DNA of 64,000 bases from an uncultured Prochlorococcus sp. GTDB taxonomy: Bacteria; Cyanobacteriota; Cyanobacteriia; PCC-6307; Cyanobiaceae. The notes below the pieces were generated by a model. The model worked only from the letters and a program-made list of their open reading frames with translations. It made no database searches and was not told where the DNA came from. The stretch lies in contig CACAXR010000001.1 of assembly GCA_902536555.1 (NCBI GenBank), positions 124,001 through 188,000 on the forward strand, in the 5' to 3' direction. Position 1 is the stretch's first letter; every line of letters starts with the position of its first letter. A program made the position numbers and the translations under genes. Positions 21,232 to 30,022 of the stretch are shown here, in pieces.

Positions 21232-21816
21232 TTAAATGCTATCTATTCTTCTATAACCATACCAATCAGGATAATTATTTTCTTCAACCAACTTATTATC
21301 TTTAATTAATTCTACTGCCCAATCATCTATCTTATTTATAACTTGAGAATCATCACAACTAATTAACATATTTAGAGAAGCGATATCATCTTTATGTTTT
21401 TTCTCAAAACCAATGAGCCACTTAGACTGAGCTATATTTTTTGCCTCTAATCTAGTTGAAGCGACTACTAATCCAAATTCATGTTTTTCTTGCATAGAGA
21501 TTGGATTATAGCCTCCTATATTGACAAACCATAAATATTTTTTGCCCTTATTTTTTTTAACTAATTTATTTTTTTCTATTTTATGCTTTTCACAATTTAT
21601 TAAATTAATCTTATAACCATCTATATATTTTATTTTTTTATAGCTATCAATATGCAAACCTTTTGGAGAACCAAACCAATACTTTCTTAAAGTATCATAT
21701 GTATCTTCAATTTTAGAACCGACAACCCACCTAACATCATGTAATTCGATATTAGCTTTTTTTGCTCTACCTCCAAGCACAACCAAAAAAAGAAAATTAT
21801 TTTCTAATTTTTTCAC
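21232..21816 (-). CDS. DUF1543-like protein
   Basis: FLVVLGGRAKKANIELHDVRWVVG; second half LWFVNIGGYNP...HEFGLVVAS repeats the fold. Confidence 0.8.
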   Translation of the reverse strand: MKKLENNFLFLVVLGGRAKKANIELHDVRWVVGSKIEDTYDTLRKYWFGSPKGLHIDSYKKIKYIDGYKINLINCEKHKIEKNKLVKKNKGKKYLWFVNIGGYNPISMQEKHEFGLVVASTRLEAKNIAQSKWLIGFEKKHKDDIASLNMLISCDDSQVINKIDDWAVELIKDNKLVEENNYPDWYGYRRIDSI

Positions 21817-21895
21817 TTTTAATAAAGTTTACTCAGACTTTAATTTAAATTAACAAGAACTATCTTGCAGATTATTTAACTAAGTCATAGATTCA

Positions 21896-22039
21896 CTAAT
21901 TGAACCATCCTTTTTTCTTTTCTTTAACTTTTGGTGAAGTTTGGATCTTTGGCTCTTCGTCTACTCTTCCTTTAATAATCATTAAGGGAACTATTGCCCA
22001 TAGTGCTAAAAATAATATCCAAAATAAATAAATGTTCAT
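21896..22039 (-). CDS. 47 aa single-TM protein
   Basis: MNIYLFWILFLALWAIVPLMIIKGRVDEEPKIQTSPKVKEKKKGWFN. Confidence 0.5.
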   Translation of the reverse strand: MNIYLFWILFLALWAIVPLMIIKGRVDEEPKIQTSPKVKEKKKGWFN

Positions 22040-22380
22040 GATTTTAAATTTTAATAATCATATTAAAATCAATCAAATAAGATTCGTGAGTTTCTTTTTA
22101 AAGTTCTAATTTACATGTATAATCAGAAATTTTTCTTATAAATTAAAACTAAATACAAAGCTTGAAATTTTCATAAATAATTCGTTTAACTTGAAAATTA
22201 TAACAATAGTAATTAGAAATTTTCCTTTGGCAATTAAAAATAATTGCACTCTACAAAACCACTGCTTTGCTGCAGGATGTGTGGAGTGCATATTCATAAT
22301 GACACGATAAAATTTTTTTCGTGAATCTTTTTAAATCAAACTTTTGCTTATTTAAAATAAATTTAAAAATTATTAGATAA

Positions 22381-22536
22381 ATGAAAAAATGTGATTTATG
22401 TCATAAGCCAGACAGAATTCATTACAGGGTTAAATCAATAATTCATAAAGACTGGATTTTTTGTTGTAAAGAATGTTGGGATCTAATTTCTAAACATAAA
22501 AATTATTTCTATGGTGGAACTAGAAAGTCAAAATAA
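22381..22536 (+). CDS. 51 aa zinc-ribbon-like protein
   Basis: MKKCDLCHKPDRIHYRVKSIIHKDWIFCCKECWDLISKHKNYFYGGTRKSK; CxxC...CCxxC. Confidence 0.6.
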   Translation: MKKCDLCHKPDRIHYRVKSIIHKDWIFCCKECWDLISKHKNYFYGGTRKSK

Positions 22537-22544
22537 TTAATTTT

Positions 22545-23018
22545 CTAAAAATTATTAATTTCTTTTTTTATAGATTTATATTCTAAATTAATTCCTTTTA
22601 TAAATTCATCTAATTCTTTTTTAGTATTCTTATATCTATTTATTTTCTGTTTGGTTTTCTCATAGAAAAACGATTCAAATTTTCCTGGACTTACCTCCTC
22701 TATCCAATATCCCGCTAAACAATAAATTTGGTTTGGAATAAAAGTAATAATAAATAATTTATTAGAATTTTTATATTGATCAATTATCTTATTAGCTAAA
22801 GTGCCTTTAGTTTTTTTAGTACCAAATAGAGCAATATCATTTGCTAAAGGCCTAAAAATCTTTGATAGATTCTTATTTTTTTCTACTATATTTCTAGAAA
22901 TTATTTTTTCTAAAGAATAACAATAATCCAAAAAATTAGTATTTTCTTTTTTGGAGGGATATATAGTTATGAGGTAACTTAAAATTAAAAAAGAAGTGAA
23001 AAGAAATTTTTTAAACAT
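22545..23018 (-). CDS. hypothetical secreted/lipid-anchored protein
   Basis: N-terminal hydrophobic signal-like segment. Confidence 0.5.
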   Translation of the reverse strand: MFKKFLFTSFLILSYLITIYPSKKENTNFLDYCYSLEKIISRNIVEKNKNLSKIFRPLANDIALFGTKKTKGTLANKIIDQYKNSNKLFIITFIPNQIYCLAGYWIEEVSPGKFESFFYEKTKQKINRYKNTKKELDEFIKGINLEYKSIKKEINNF

Positions 23019-23212
23019 TTTTTAATTAGATTTATTATTTCATAAATATAAAAAGACAATTCATAAATTCCTATTAAATACCTTAATAAGATTCACATTA
23101 ATTAAAAAGCTTTCTATTAATTTAGATAAACCTCATTGAGAAAAATTTAAAGTTATTTCAGACTAATTAAATATTTATCAAACGTATAAAACTTTTTTCT
23201 TATAGTAAGATT

Positions 23213-23584
23213 ATGAAAAAATTCTTTTTTTAAAGATAAAAGGATCAAATCTGTTTTAGATTTTTTTCAAGAGTATCAATTTCAGCAATATTTATCTCAG
23301 CCATACCGGGCAAAATAAATAATTTTGAAAGAACAGTTGAATATTTTTCTTCAAAAGGTATTCCTGAACCAATTTCATCTATCCTTCTAGTGGGAGCCAT
23401 TTTATGTCTTATCTTGGGTTCTGGATTTTTTATATTTGGAGAAAATCAAAAAATCGGTTCAGTTTTTTTGTTACTATTCCTTATCCCAACAACAATAATT
23501 TTTCGTGTATTCCCCTTTCATCAAAAATCAGTATTTATGAATCTCGGATTAATAGGTGGATTAATTATTGCAGCAATAAGGTGA
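23213..23584 (+). pseudogene. DoxX-like membrane protein with disrupted N-terminus
   Basis: FSRVSISAIFISAIPGKINNFERTVEYFSSKGIPEP...; same frame as ATG 23213 but interrupted by TAA..TAA after MKKFFF. Confidence 0.6.
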
Positions 23585-23622
23585 CCAAAATAAATAACTT
23601 AATAAAGCAACCTAAATTTTGT

Positions 23623-23817
23623 TCATTTTTTCTCTCTTAATTCTGAGAAGCAACTAGCAATATGAATTAATTCATAAACCTCTTTGCTATCATATTTTTT
23701 ATTAGGGATTCCACTTCCTAACTCTATTCCTCTCTCTTTCATCTTCTTTAATATCAATTCTTGTCTTTGAATACTTGTCATAGACTTAAATTTTTTAATT
23801 CGTTCTTCTTTATTCAC
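23623..23817 (-). CDS. hypothetical protein
   Basis: 64 aa ORF. Confidence 0.45.
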   Translation of the reverse strand: MNKEERIKKFKSMTSIQRQELILKKMKERGIELGSGIPNKKYDSKEVYELIHIASCFSELREKK

Positions 23818-24064
23818 TAGATATTAATTTATTTAAAATTTATTTTTAAGGTTTTATAAATTAGCGATTCATTAAATAAGTAAGAAATCCAGTAAATGTG
23901 AGTAATTTAAATCCAATAAAGAAGGGCAAATATTTTTTGACCTTTTTGCCAACAGGCAATAATTTGTTTAATGAATTGATCATTATTTACATTAAAATCT
24001 AAATCTCTCAAATATTCTAACGAATTTTTTTAGGAATCATTCCATTTCGATTTGTACATTTTAA

Positions 24065-24104
24065 ACAGTAGATCTAAACTAGGGGGGTTATTCCCCTTTT
24101 TTTT
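24065..24104 (+). promoter_or_regulatory. leader element copy L1 (ACAGTAGATCTAAACT + G/C hairpin + U tract + ATG)
   Basis: GGGG-GGTTATT-CCCC then T8 then ATG at 24105. Confidence 0.65.
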
Positions 24105-24491
24105 ATGAATGATAAAGAAACAATAATTTCATTATTAAATGAGTTTGCCAATCCAAAAAAAATGGCCTCATTTTTTGTGAATAATGCGACTCCTGATTTC
24201 TTATTCATAAGACCCAGTGGTAATCCTATTGATGCAAAAGGGTTCAAACAAATGATTACTGATGAAATTGTTCAAGAAAAGGCAGAAATAACTAAAATTC
24301 ACCGATTCGAATTTTTAAGCGAAAATATAGTAATGTGCATTTTTACACTAGGTTCAAAATTTTCTTATAAAGGGACACCTAATGATGACTTACCAACAGT
24401 TACGTCAATTTTTAAAAAAGTAAATAATATTTGGAAAATTCACTGGATGCAAAGATCTACAGGAAATTCGGATTTATCTTTATGGGATTAG
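24105..24491 (+). CDS. DUF3804/NTF2-like small protein, paralog of 43251..43634
   Basis: Shared F..RPSGNPI.AKG... and ...FSYKG..N.DL.T.T.IFK.VN..WK..WMQRS.G..D...W. Confidence 0.75.
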   Translation: MNDKETIISLLNEFANPKKMASFFVNNATPDFLFIRPSGNPIDAKGFKQMITDEIVQEKAEITKIHRFEFLSENIVMCIFTLGSKFSYKGTPNDDLPTVTSIFKKVNNIWKIHWMQRSTGNSDLSLWD

Positions 24492-24975
24492 CAAAGTTAA
24501 TAACACTTTTAATGGTGCTATTACTTTTAGGAAGTTCTTTTATTGGTTTAATTTTGTATTTTATAAAATAAATAGATCAAATAAATAATACCCAGTAACT
24601 ATTTCTTGTTTTAGAAAACAATTGCTTCTTTTATGCTAAGTAATTTGATTTTCAGGTAAAAATAAAAACTTTAGACAGACTAACGCCTATATCTAAAGCC
24701 AATAAAGCTATTAGTAATTTACTCATTATTTAGAACTCTCAACTATTTTTTTGTAAAGTTCCTCAGAAATAGGTTGCATTACCTTTTAAAAATCTAATTA
24801 CAAATTAATTATTTTAAAATTAATTTCTCGTTACTAAATATACGAATTTATGAATTTTTAAATAGGTAAAAAATATATTCACTATAAGTTCTTCTTATAA
24901 AGTATTAATAAATACTTAATTCAAAAAATTCAATAAATGTCCAAACTTTTTTAAAAAAGAAATTAGAAATCTTAT

Positions 24976-25212
24976 TTTAAGTAAATAGATCCTCTATAAG
25001 TAAGCTTTATAATCTTTTCTTCTTGTTTTCTACAATATACGAATGACTTTCCATTGAAATACATGTTTACCATGATGCAGCTCCTGAAATTGCTCAAGTC
25101 CCCGTCCTATGGCTTAAGTCGTACTGCGGTCTATCAGATGGTAGATCGGACGATTTTGTAGTATTAACTACAATCTATTAATAAAGTATTTATACTTAGA
25201 TGTCAACAATTA
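24976..25212 (+). repeat. ~235 bp dispersed repeat copy 1, candidate structured RNA
   Basis: Near-identical blocks AGATCCTCTATAAGTAAGCTTTAT, CAAGTCCCCGTCCTATGGCTT, CGTACTGCGGTCTATC, GTAGATCGGACGATTT with 40785..41016. Confidence 0.75.
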
Positions 25213-25356
25213 ATAGGAACTAAACTTCAATTTAAAAGTAGATTCGGCTCTCACAAACTCCCGAACAAGAATATACAACATATAACTACGAGCAACTCCC
25301 ATAAAAAAAGAAACAAATGCTAGAACTACACAAATAGGGCAATGTGGGAATCCCAT
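25210..25356 (-). CDS. 48 aa membrane protein with CPIC motif
   Basis: MGFPHCPICVVLAFVSFFMGVARSYMLYILVREFVRAESTFKLKFSSY. Confidence 0.35.
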   Translation of the reverse strand: MGFPHCPICVVLAFVSFFMGVARSYMLYILVREFVRAESTFKLKFSSY

Positions 25357-26140
25357 TACTTATTTTCCAATATAAATTTCAATCCAGTCTCTGAATTAAG
25401 AATATCGATTCTTCTCTTGAGCATTTTAAAAAATTTAATTATTTTTTTCAAAATTAAACCTTCTTTAAGCATCAATAATAATATAATTTAAGAATGAATA
25501 TATCAATGAGCAAAAATACTGAAGCCATTTATATAAAAAAAGTTTCGTAGCAAATTTATACAATAAAAAACACTTACATATACTCAGATACTCTTGATAA
25601 ATGAACCAATAAAGGCTTATTAAAAATCAACTATGGCAATTGGTAATCAAGCCCCCTTGCAATGCAATTTTTCTTTTGCTTAAAAATATAGAGCGCTAAA
25701 GTCCAATGCAACACAAGGATTTAAGTCCACTGCCTATAGCGTGAGAATACAAATTTTCCTTAATTAATATGAATCTATGATTTATGAGATAAATATCCTG
25801 ATTGCTTAATAAAATTATTTTGTATATTGCAATTACAAAAATTATGAGGTTATTTAAATTAGTTACTAAATCCTCGTGGAGAAAGCTTTAGTAAATTTCT
25901 TTTACTGGTTACTAATAAGATCAACCGAATCTCATTATGGCGAATCATTGGCATCAGCAGAAGTTCCGCCTAATTCAATCAAAAGTTTTTCTTAATTTTA
26001 GAAAGTTTTAATAATTAAATTCATAGCTTTCTGAACATTCAATAACTAATTTGAGTTAATTTGGTTAATTATCTCTATTGCAAATAAAGATAAGGTTGCT
26101 AATCTTGCACTTAAATGAAGAAACTTAATTTCTTAAACTG

Positions 26141-26350
26141 ATGCAATTTGATCATTTAAATTTCAACGAAGATGATGACCTCATGTCAATAGAGGATTTA
26201 AGAGCTTCATGTCTTCAAAAAAAGAAAATTGAAAGTGATAAGAAAGCAAGGAAATATATCCTGGATGTAAATCAACGATATAGAAAAATGAGTACCCGCA
26301 AAAGTAAAAGTTTTTTAAAGAATATGAACCCTTTTAAAAAGGCCGCATAA
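26141..26350 (+). CDS. hypothetical small basic protein
   Basis: 69 aa ORF. Confidence 0.5.
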   Translation: MQFDHLNFNEDDDLMSIEDLRASCLQKKKIESDKKARKYILDVNQRYRKMSTRKSKSFLKNMNPFKKAA

Positions 26351-26450
26351 ATTGTTAATCTTAATTATATTAATTTATTTAACTTTGCAACTTTCAGAGT
26401 AAGATTTTAGTGGTGTTTCTTTGGAAGAGTTTCACCAAGAGGGGTCAATT

Positions 26451-26475
26451 TTTGGCCCCTTCTTTGCGGAGATAT
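26451..26475 (+). terminator. terminator-like hairpin
   Basis: GGGGTCAA-TTT-TTGGCCCC followed by TTCTTT. Confidence 0.55.
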
Positions 26476-26694
26476 CTTTTAATTGAAACTCGTTCTAAAA
26501 TAAAAGTAATACTTTCCTAGAAGGCGAAAGTGATGTAAATCTTTTATTTAAAGTTTTTTATTACCACTTAATGAAAACTATATATCTAAACTAAATCCTC
26601 ATATTAAAAAAACAAAAGTTTTAGCTTATGGACCATATACCAAAATTTATTAAATTTTTTCAACAATTATAGATTTTTTCATTTACAGTTTTTA

Positions 26695-26898
26695 ATGGCT
26701 TCACCTACAAGTTGGGAATTCTACAAAGAAGTTGAAACCAAGATTCTTTGGGTCAATATTTGTACCCAAAATTTAGAAGGATTAGCTATTTCGATCAATA
26801 AATGGTGGAAGACAAGATATCCAGAATACAAAATCAGAATAGTTTCTAAAAAAGAATTTGAGCTAGTAAAAATGGAAGCTGAGAAAAAGGATAAATAA
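26695..26898 (+). CDS. hypothetical protein
   Basis: 67 aa ORF. Confidence 0.5.
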   Translation: MASPTSWEFYKEVETKILWVNICTQNLEGLAISINKWWKTRYPEYKIRIVSKKEFELVKMEAEKKDK

Positions 26899-26974
26899 AA
26901 TTATTCTTTAGTATATATTGATGCTGAATATTTAATTTTTGCATTTATTATAAAACCATTAAATTAAGAAACAA

Positions 26975-27130
26975 ATGAACTCTGCGTTTGCAAAAGTCTC
27001 AAATTTGAAAGTTAACAAGGCTTCTAAAATATCTATTACTCTAGCATCATCAACTTTCTTTTTGTATGCCTTGGGTCAAGCACCAATTTTTAAAAATATA
27101 CTTGCAGGTGCCTTATCCTGCTCTGGCTAA
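26975..27130 (+). CDS. 51 aa single-TM protein
   Basis: MNSAFAKVSNLKVNKASKISITLASSTFFLYALGQAPIFKNILAGALSCSG. Confidence 0.4.
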   Translation: MNSAFAKVSNLKVNKASKISITLASSTFFLYALGQAPIFKNILAGALSCSG

Positions 27131-27179
27131 ATAAAATACCTTTTTTTAAGAGAGACTAAAAAACTAAAATAGACAGTGA

Positions 27180-27223
27180 TTGAGAGTCGATCTAAACTTA
27201 GAGGGATAAACCCCTCTTTTTTA
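27180..27223 (+). promoter_or_regulatory. leader element copy L2
   Basis: TTGAGAGTCGATCTAAACTTA-GAGGG-ATAAAC-CCCTC-TTTTTT-AATG. Confidence 0.7.
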
Positions 27224-27286
27224 ATGTTTAATAGATTTATTGCTGAAAAGATAATGACTCTTCTTATTTCTCTTTTCAGCTTATGA
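27224..27286 (+). CDS. 20 aa micro-ORF (operon ORF 1)
   Basis: MFNRFIAEKIMTLLISLFSL; stop overlaps next ATG. Confidence 0.4.
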   Translation: MFNRFIAEKIMTLLISLFSL

Positions 27287-27399
27287 ATATTTCCCCGCAC
27301 CTATTAATTGATGCTGTGATATTAAGCGCTGCTCTTACGATAACTTTGGTATTAAGAGCAAAAGGTAATGCTGCCAGAAAAGAAAAAGAAAATAAATGA
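27283..27399 (+). CDS. 38 aa micro-ORF (operon ORF 2), single TM
   Basis: MNISPHLLIDAVILSAALTITLVLRAKGNAARKEKENK; ATGA overlaps both sides. Confidence 0.5.
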   Translation: MNISPHLLIDAVILSAALTITLVLRAKGNAARKEKENK

Positions 27400-27536
27400 T
27401 TACTAAAGAAGAAGAAAAAGAATTTAAAAAGACTAAATTATATAGATTTTGGAACTTTCTTATTTATGGCAGTTCATTTGCTATTGGAGTTTTCTTAGTT
27501 TATTTATATTCTGCTTATGTATTTATAAATAAATGA
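27396..27536 (+). CDS. 46 aa micro-ORF (operon ORF 3), single TM
   Basis: MITKEEEKEFKKTKLYRFWNFLIYGSSFAIGVFLVYLYSAYVFINK; ATGA overlaps. Confidence 0.5.
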   Translation: MITKEEEKEFKKTKLYRFWNFLIYGSSFAIGVFLVYLYSAYVFINK

Positions 27537-27628
27537 CGTACATGTACGGCATAGCAATTACTTATGGGGTTGTGAGTCTTTTATTGCTTGGTGGGTTTGC
27601 ATACTTTACTTTTAAAATGAAACGCTAA
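27533..27628 (+). CDS. 31 aa micro-ORF (operon ORF 4), single TM
   Basis: MTYMYGIAITYGVVSLLLLGGFAYFTFKMKR. Confidence 0.45.
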   Translation: MTYMYGIAITYGVVSLLLLGGFAYFTFKMKR

Positions 27629-27633
27629 TTTTT

Positions 27634-27759
27634 ATGTCATCTAGAATAAAATATTTCTTAGACGAATTTTTTGATTAATGTAGAGAATATCAACAAGAAA
27701 TTCCACCTAAGAAGATGGCTTATATTTTAAGAGAATATGCAGATAAATTAGATGAATGA
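27634..27759 (+). pseudogene. small gene with in-frame TAA
   Basis: MSSRIKYFLDEFFD*CREYQQEIPPKKMAYILREYADKLDE; stop at 27676-27678. Confidence 0.45.
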
Positions 27760-27900
27760 TAGCTACTGGCAGACCTAAGAAGGTATTAAGAGAATATAAT
27801 TTCTAAGCAAAATTTATACAAATTTTTTAAATTTGGAATAATTATTTTGAAGATATTTTCCTTCCAATTATTTATAATTTGAGATTTTTTTGATCCTTAA

Positions 27901-27981
27901 TCCGTAAAATTTTGTTCCTCTAACCGCACACATACAACTTGAAATCTACCATTTAAATGAATTAGAACATAGGTGTAGTCA
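27901..27981 (+). promoter_or_regulatory. conserved leader M1 copy a
   Basis: TCCGTAaaatttTGTTCCTCtAACCGCACACAT ... AATTAGAACAtAGGTgTAGT, matching 37684..37763. Confidence 0.65.
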
Positions 27982-27995
27982 AGGGGGTAAGTCTT

Positions 27996-28148
27996 ATGGC
28001 ACTAAATGACAAATTTACTATCCAAGATATTAATTTGGATAAAAAAGACCTTTCATATGATAATAAGCTAAAAGAAATTGAAGCTTATTGGAATAAAGAA
28101 TGTGCTGAACATCCGAGTAACAACCATTGCAAGGTTTTTTGTGATTAA
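27996..28148 (+). CDS. 50 aa protein with C-X8-C-X3-C tail
   Basis: MALNDKFTIQDINLDKKDLSYDNKLKEIEAYWNKECAEHPSNNHCKVFCD; preceded by AAGGGGG. Confidence 0.65.
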   Translation: MALNDKFTIQDINLDKKDLSYDNKLKEIEAYWNKECAEHPSNNHCKVFCD

Positions 28149-28233
28149 AACTTTAACTTTTAGGTATTCTTACGCTTGATTTTTACATAATACCCGTACT
28201 AAAGAATAATCAGATAGAAAGGGGGCCAAGCAA

Positions 28234-28335
28234 ATGACTAATTTAGGTATAGAGATTTTATTTTGGACAATCTTAATTTCTTATCTGGGATTAAGGTTTT
28301 CTCAAACTTGGAATGGATTCGAAAAACAGTATTAA
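28234..28335 (+). CDS. 33 aa TM microprotein
   Basis: MTNLGIEILFWTILISYLGLRFSQTWNGFEKQY; preceded by AAAGGGGG. Confidence 0.5.
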   Translation: MTNLGIEILFWTILISYLGLRFSQTWNGFEKQY

Positions 28336-28350
28336 TTAGGGGAAAAGCAA

Positions 28351-28497
28351 ATGAAACTACAAACACAATTCACGGTTCCAAATAAAGAATTAAAAGATCT
28401 TGATTATCTTAAGAAATTAGATTTTCTAGAAGAAACTTTAAATAAAGAATGCATAGATTATCCAAATCAAGAAGATTACCTAGATTGTTGCAATTAA
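28351..28497 (+). CDS. 48 aa member of the Cys-tail family
   Basis: MKLQTQFTVPNKELKDLDYLKKLDFLEETLNKECIDYPNQEDYLDCCN; preceded by AGGGGA. Confidence 0.6.
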   Translation: MKLQTQFTVPNKELKDLDYLKKLDFLEETLNKECIDYPNQEDYLDCCN

Positions 28498-28576
28498 AAA
28501 CCAAAAAATAGCCGTTTTTTAAAAGTAAATAAATTTTTATTATCTTTTATAAATTTTCTAAAAGGGAGTTAACACT

Positions 28577-29095
28577 ATGGAATTAAGATTCTTCCCAATA
28601 AATATTTTTAGAGAAACTCCAAAAGTCACATTCTTCGATGCAGGCATCGATAGTTCGAATGGTTCTGATGTTGTGATCCATTCTGGGGAAGCAATATCTC
28701 CTCCAGATGATTTAAAAAATGAGCAATATTATGTTCATAATCATCAAATTGACCACAATTTAGTAATCGCCGGGGAAAGGAAATTTGTTTTAATCAATCC
28801 TTCCTGGGATGAACCGCATCATTTGATTTATTTAAATAGATCTATGGGAGCATTAGAAATTCCCATAGGCACTTATCACAGATCAATCTCAGGGAAAGAG
28901 GGAAGTATTGTTCTAAACCAACCCAAAAGAGATAAATTTTTTGATCCTGCTAAAGAATTTATCCCTCATAAATTAGACAAAATTAATTTAGTTAAGGCAA
29001 GAAAAAGTCCACCTGTTTATTGGATTTACGAAAATAACAAAATCAAAAGAATCTTTTTTAATCCTCTAGCAAGAAAAGTTAAAACTTTTGTTTGA
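28577..29095 (+). CDS. hypothetical protein, possibly cupin-like
   Basis: 172 aa ATG ORF with upstream AAGGGAG. Confidence 0.65.
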   Translation: MELRFFPINIFRETPKVTFFDAGIDSSNGSDVVIHSGEAISPPDDLKNEQYYVHNHQIDHNLVIAGERKFVLINPSWDEPHHLIYLNRSMGALEIPIGTYHRSISGKEGSIVLNQPKRDKFFDPAKEFIPHKLDKINLVKARKSPPVYWIYENNKIKRIFFNPLARKVKTFV

Positions 29096-29172
29096 AATGA
29101 AAAAAACATATTCCGCCTAAAATTAATAGTTTTAAAAACCTGAATTTAATCATTAATTCTGATACTTATAAA

Positions 29173-29955
29173 TTGGCTCACGAAGATAGTGAGTTACTTA
29201 GCCGAAATGAAATGCGTGGAGTCAGAATGCTTCTTGAAATTACTAAACCAGATTTAATCCTTGAAGAAAATAAAATTCTTTCAACAATAATTATTTTTGG
29301 AGGTGCGTTTATTACAGAAAAATCACATACAAAAAAGAGAATTGAAAATATAAAAGATTTAATTAAAAAAAATCCTAAATCGATACTTCTAAAACGAAAT
29401 TTTAAAAAACTAAAAAATTTGCTAAAAATTAGTCACTACTATCAATCCGCAAGAGATTTTTCTAAACTTGCTTCAATTAGTAATCAAAATAAAAACTGTA
29501 ATTCTCATGTGATTGTGACAGGTGGGGGGCCAGGAATTATGGAAGCTGCCAATAGAGGTGCATTTGAAGCAAATTGTAAATCTATAGGGTTAAATATCAG
29601 TCTCCCTAATGAACAAATCCCAAATGCTTTTATAACTCCAGGTCTTTGCTTTAAATTTAATTACTTTGCATTAAGAAAGATCCATTTTGTAATGCGCTCA
29701 GTAGCTGCTGTATTTTTTCCTGGAGGCTTTGGAACACTAGATGAATTATTTGAACTATTAACACTCAGTCAAACAGGCATGAAAACTAAAATTCCAATCA
29801 TTCTCTTTGGTAGAGAGTTTTGGGAAAATTTAATTAACTTTGAATATCTAGCCGAACTTGGGTTAATTTCAGATGAAAACTTAAATCTTTTTCAATATGC
29901 AGACACAGCTTCAGAAGCATGGGAAATCATAAAGTCATCAAATATCTCAAATTAA
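29173..29955 (+). CDS. LOG family protein (start uncertain)
   Basis: VTGGGPGIMEAANRGA, FPGGFGTLDELFE. Confidence 0.9.
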   Translation: MAHEDSELLSRNEMRGVRMLLEITKPDLILEENKILSTIIIFGGAFITEKSHTKKRIENIKDLIKKNPKSILLKRNFKKLKNLLKISHYYQSARDFSKLASISNQNKNCNSHVIVTGGGPGIMEAANRGAFEANCKSIGLNISLPNEQIPNAFITPGLCFKFNYFALRKIHFVMRSVAAVFFPGGFGTLDELFELLTLSQTGMKTKIPIILFGREFWENLINFEYLAELGLISDENLNLFQYADTASEAWEIIKSSNISN

Positions 29956-30022
29956 AAGGAAGATCAAATTAATAACAAAGTTGGCCTAAACACAAAGCAA
30001 TAATTAATATAAGTAAAAACAA

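Noticed and set aside
23404-23640. 78 aa ORF overlapping the DoxX-like frame
   Set aside because: Alternate frame of a recognisable membrane protein sequence.
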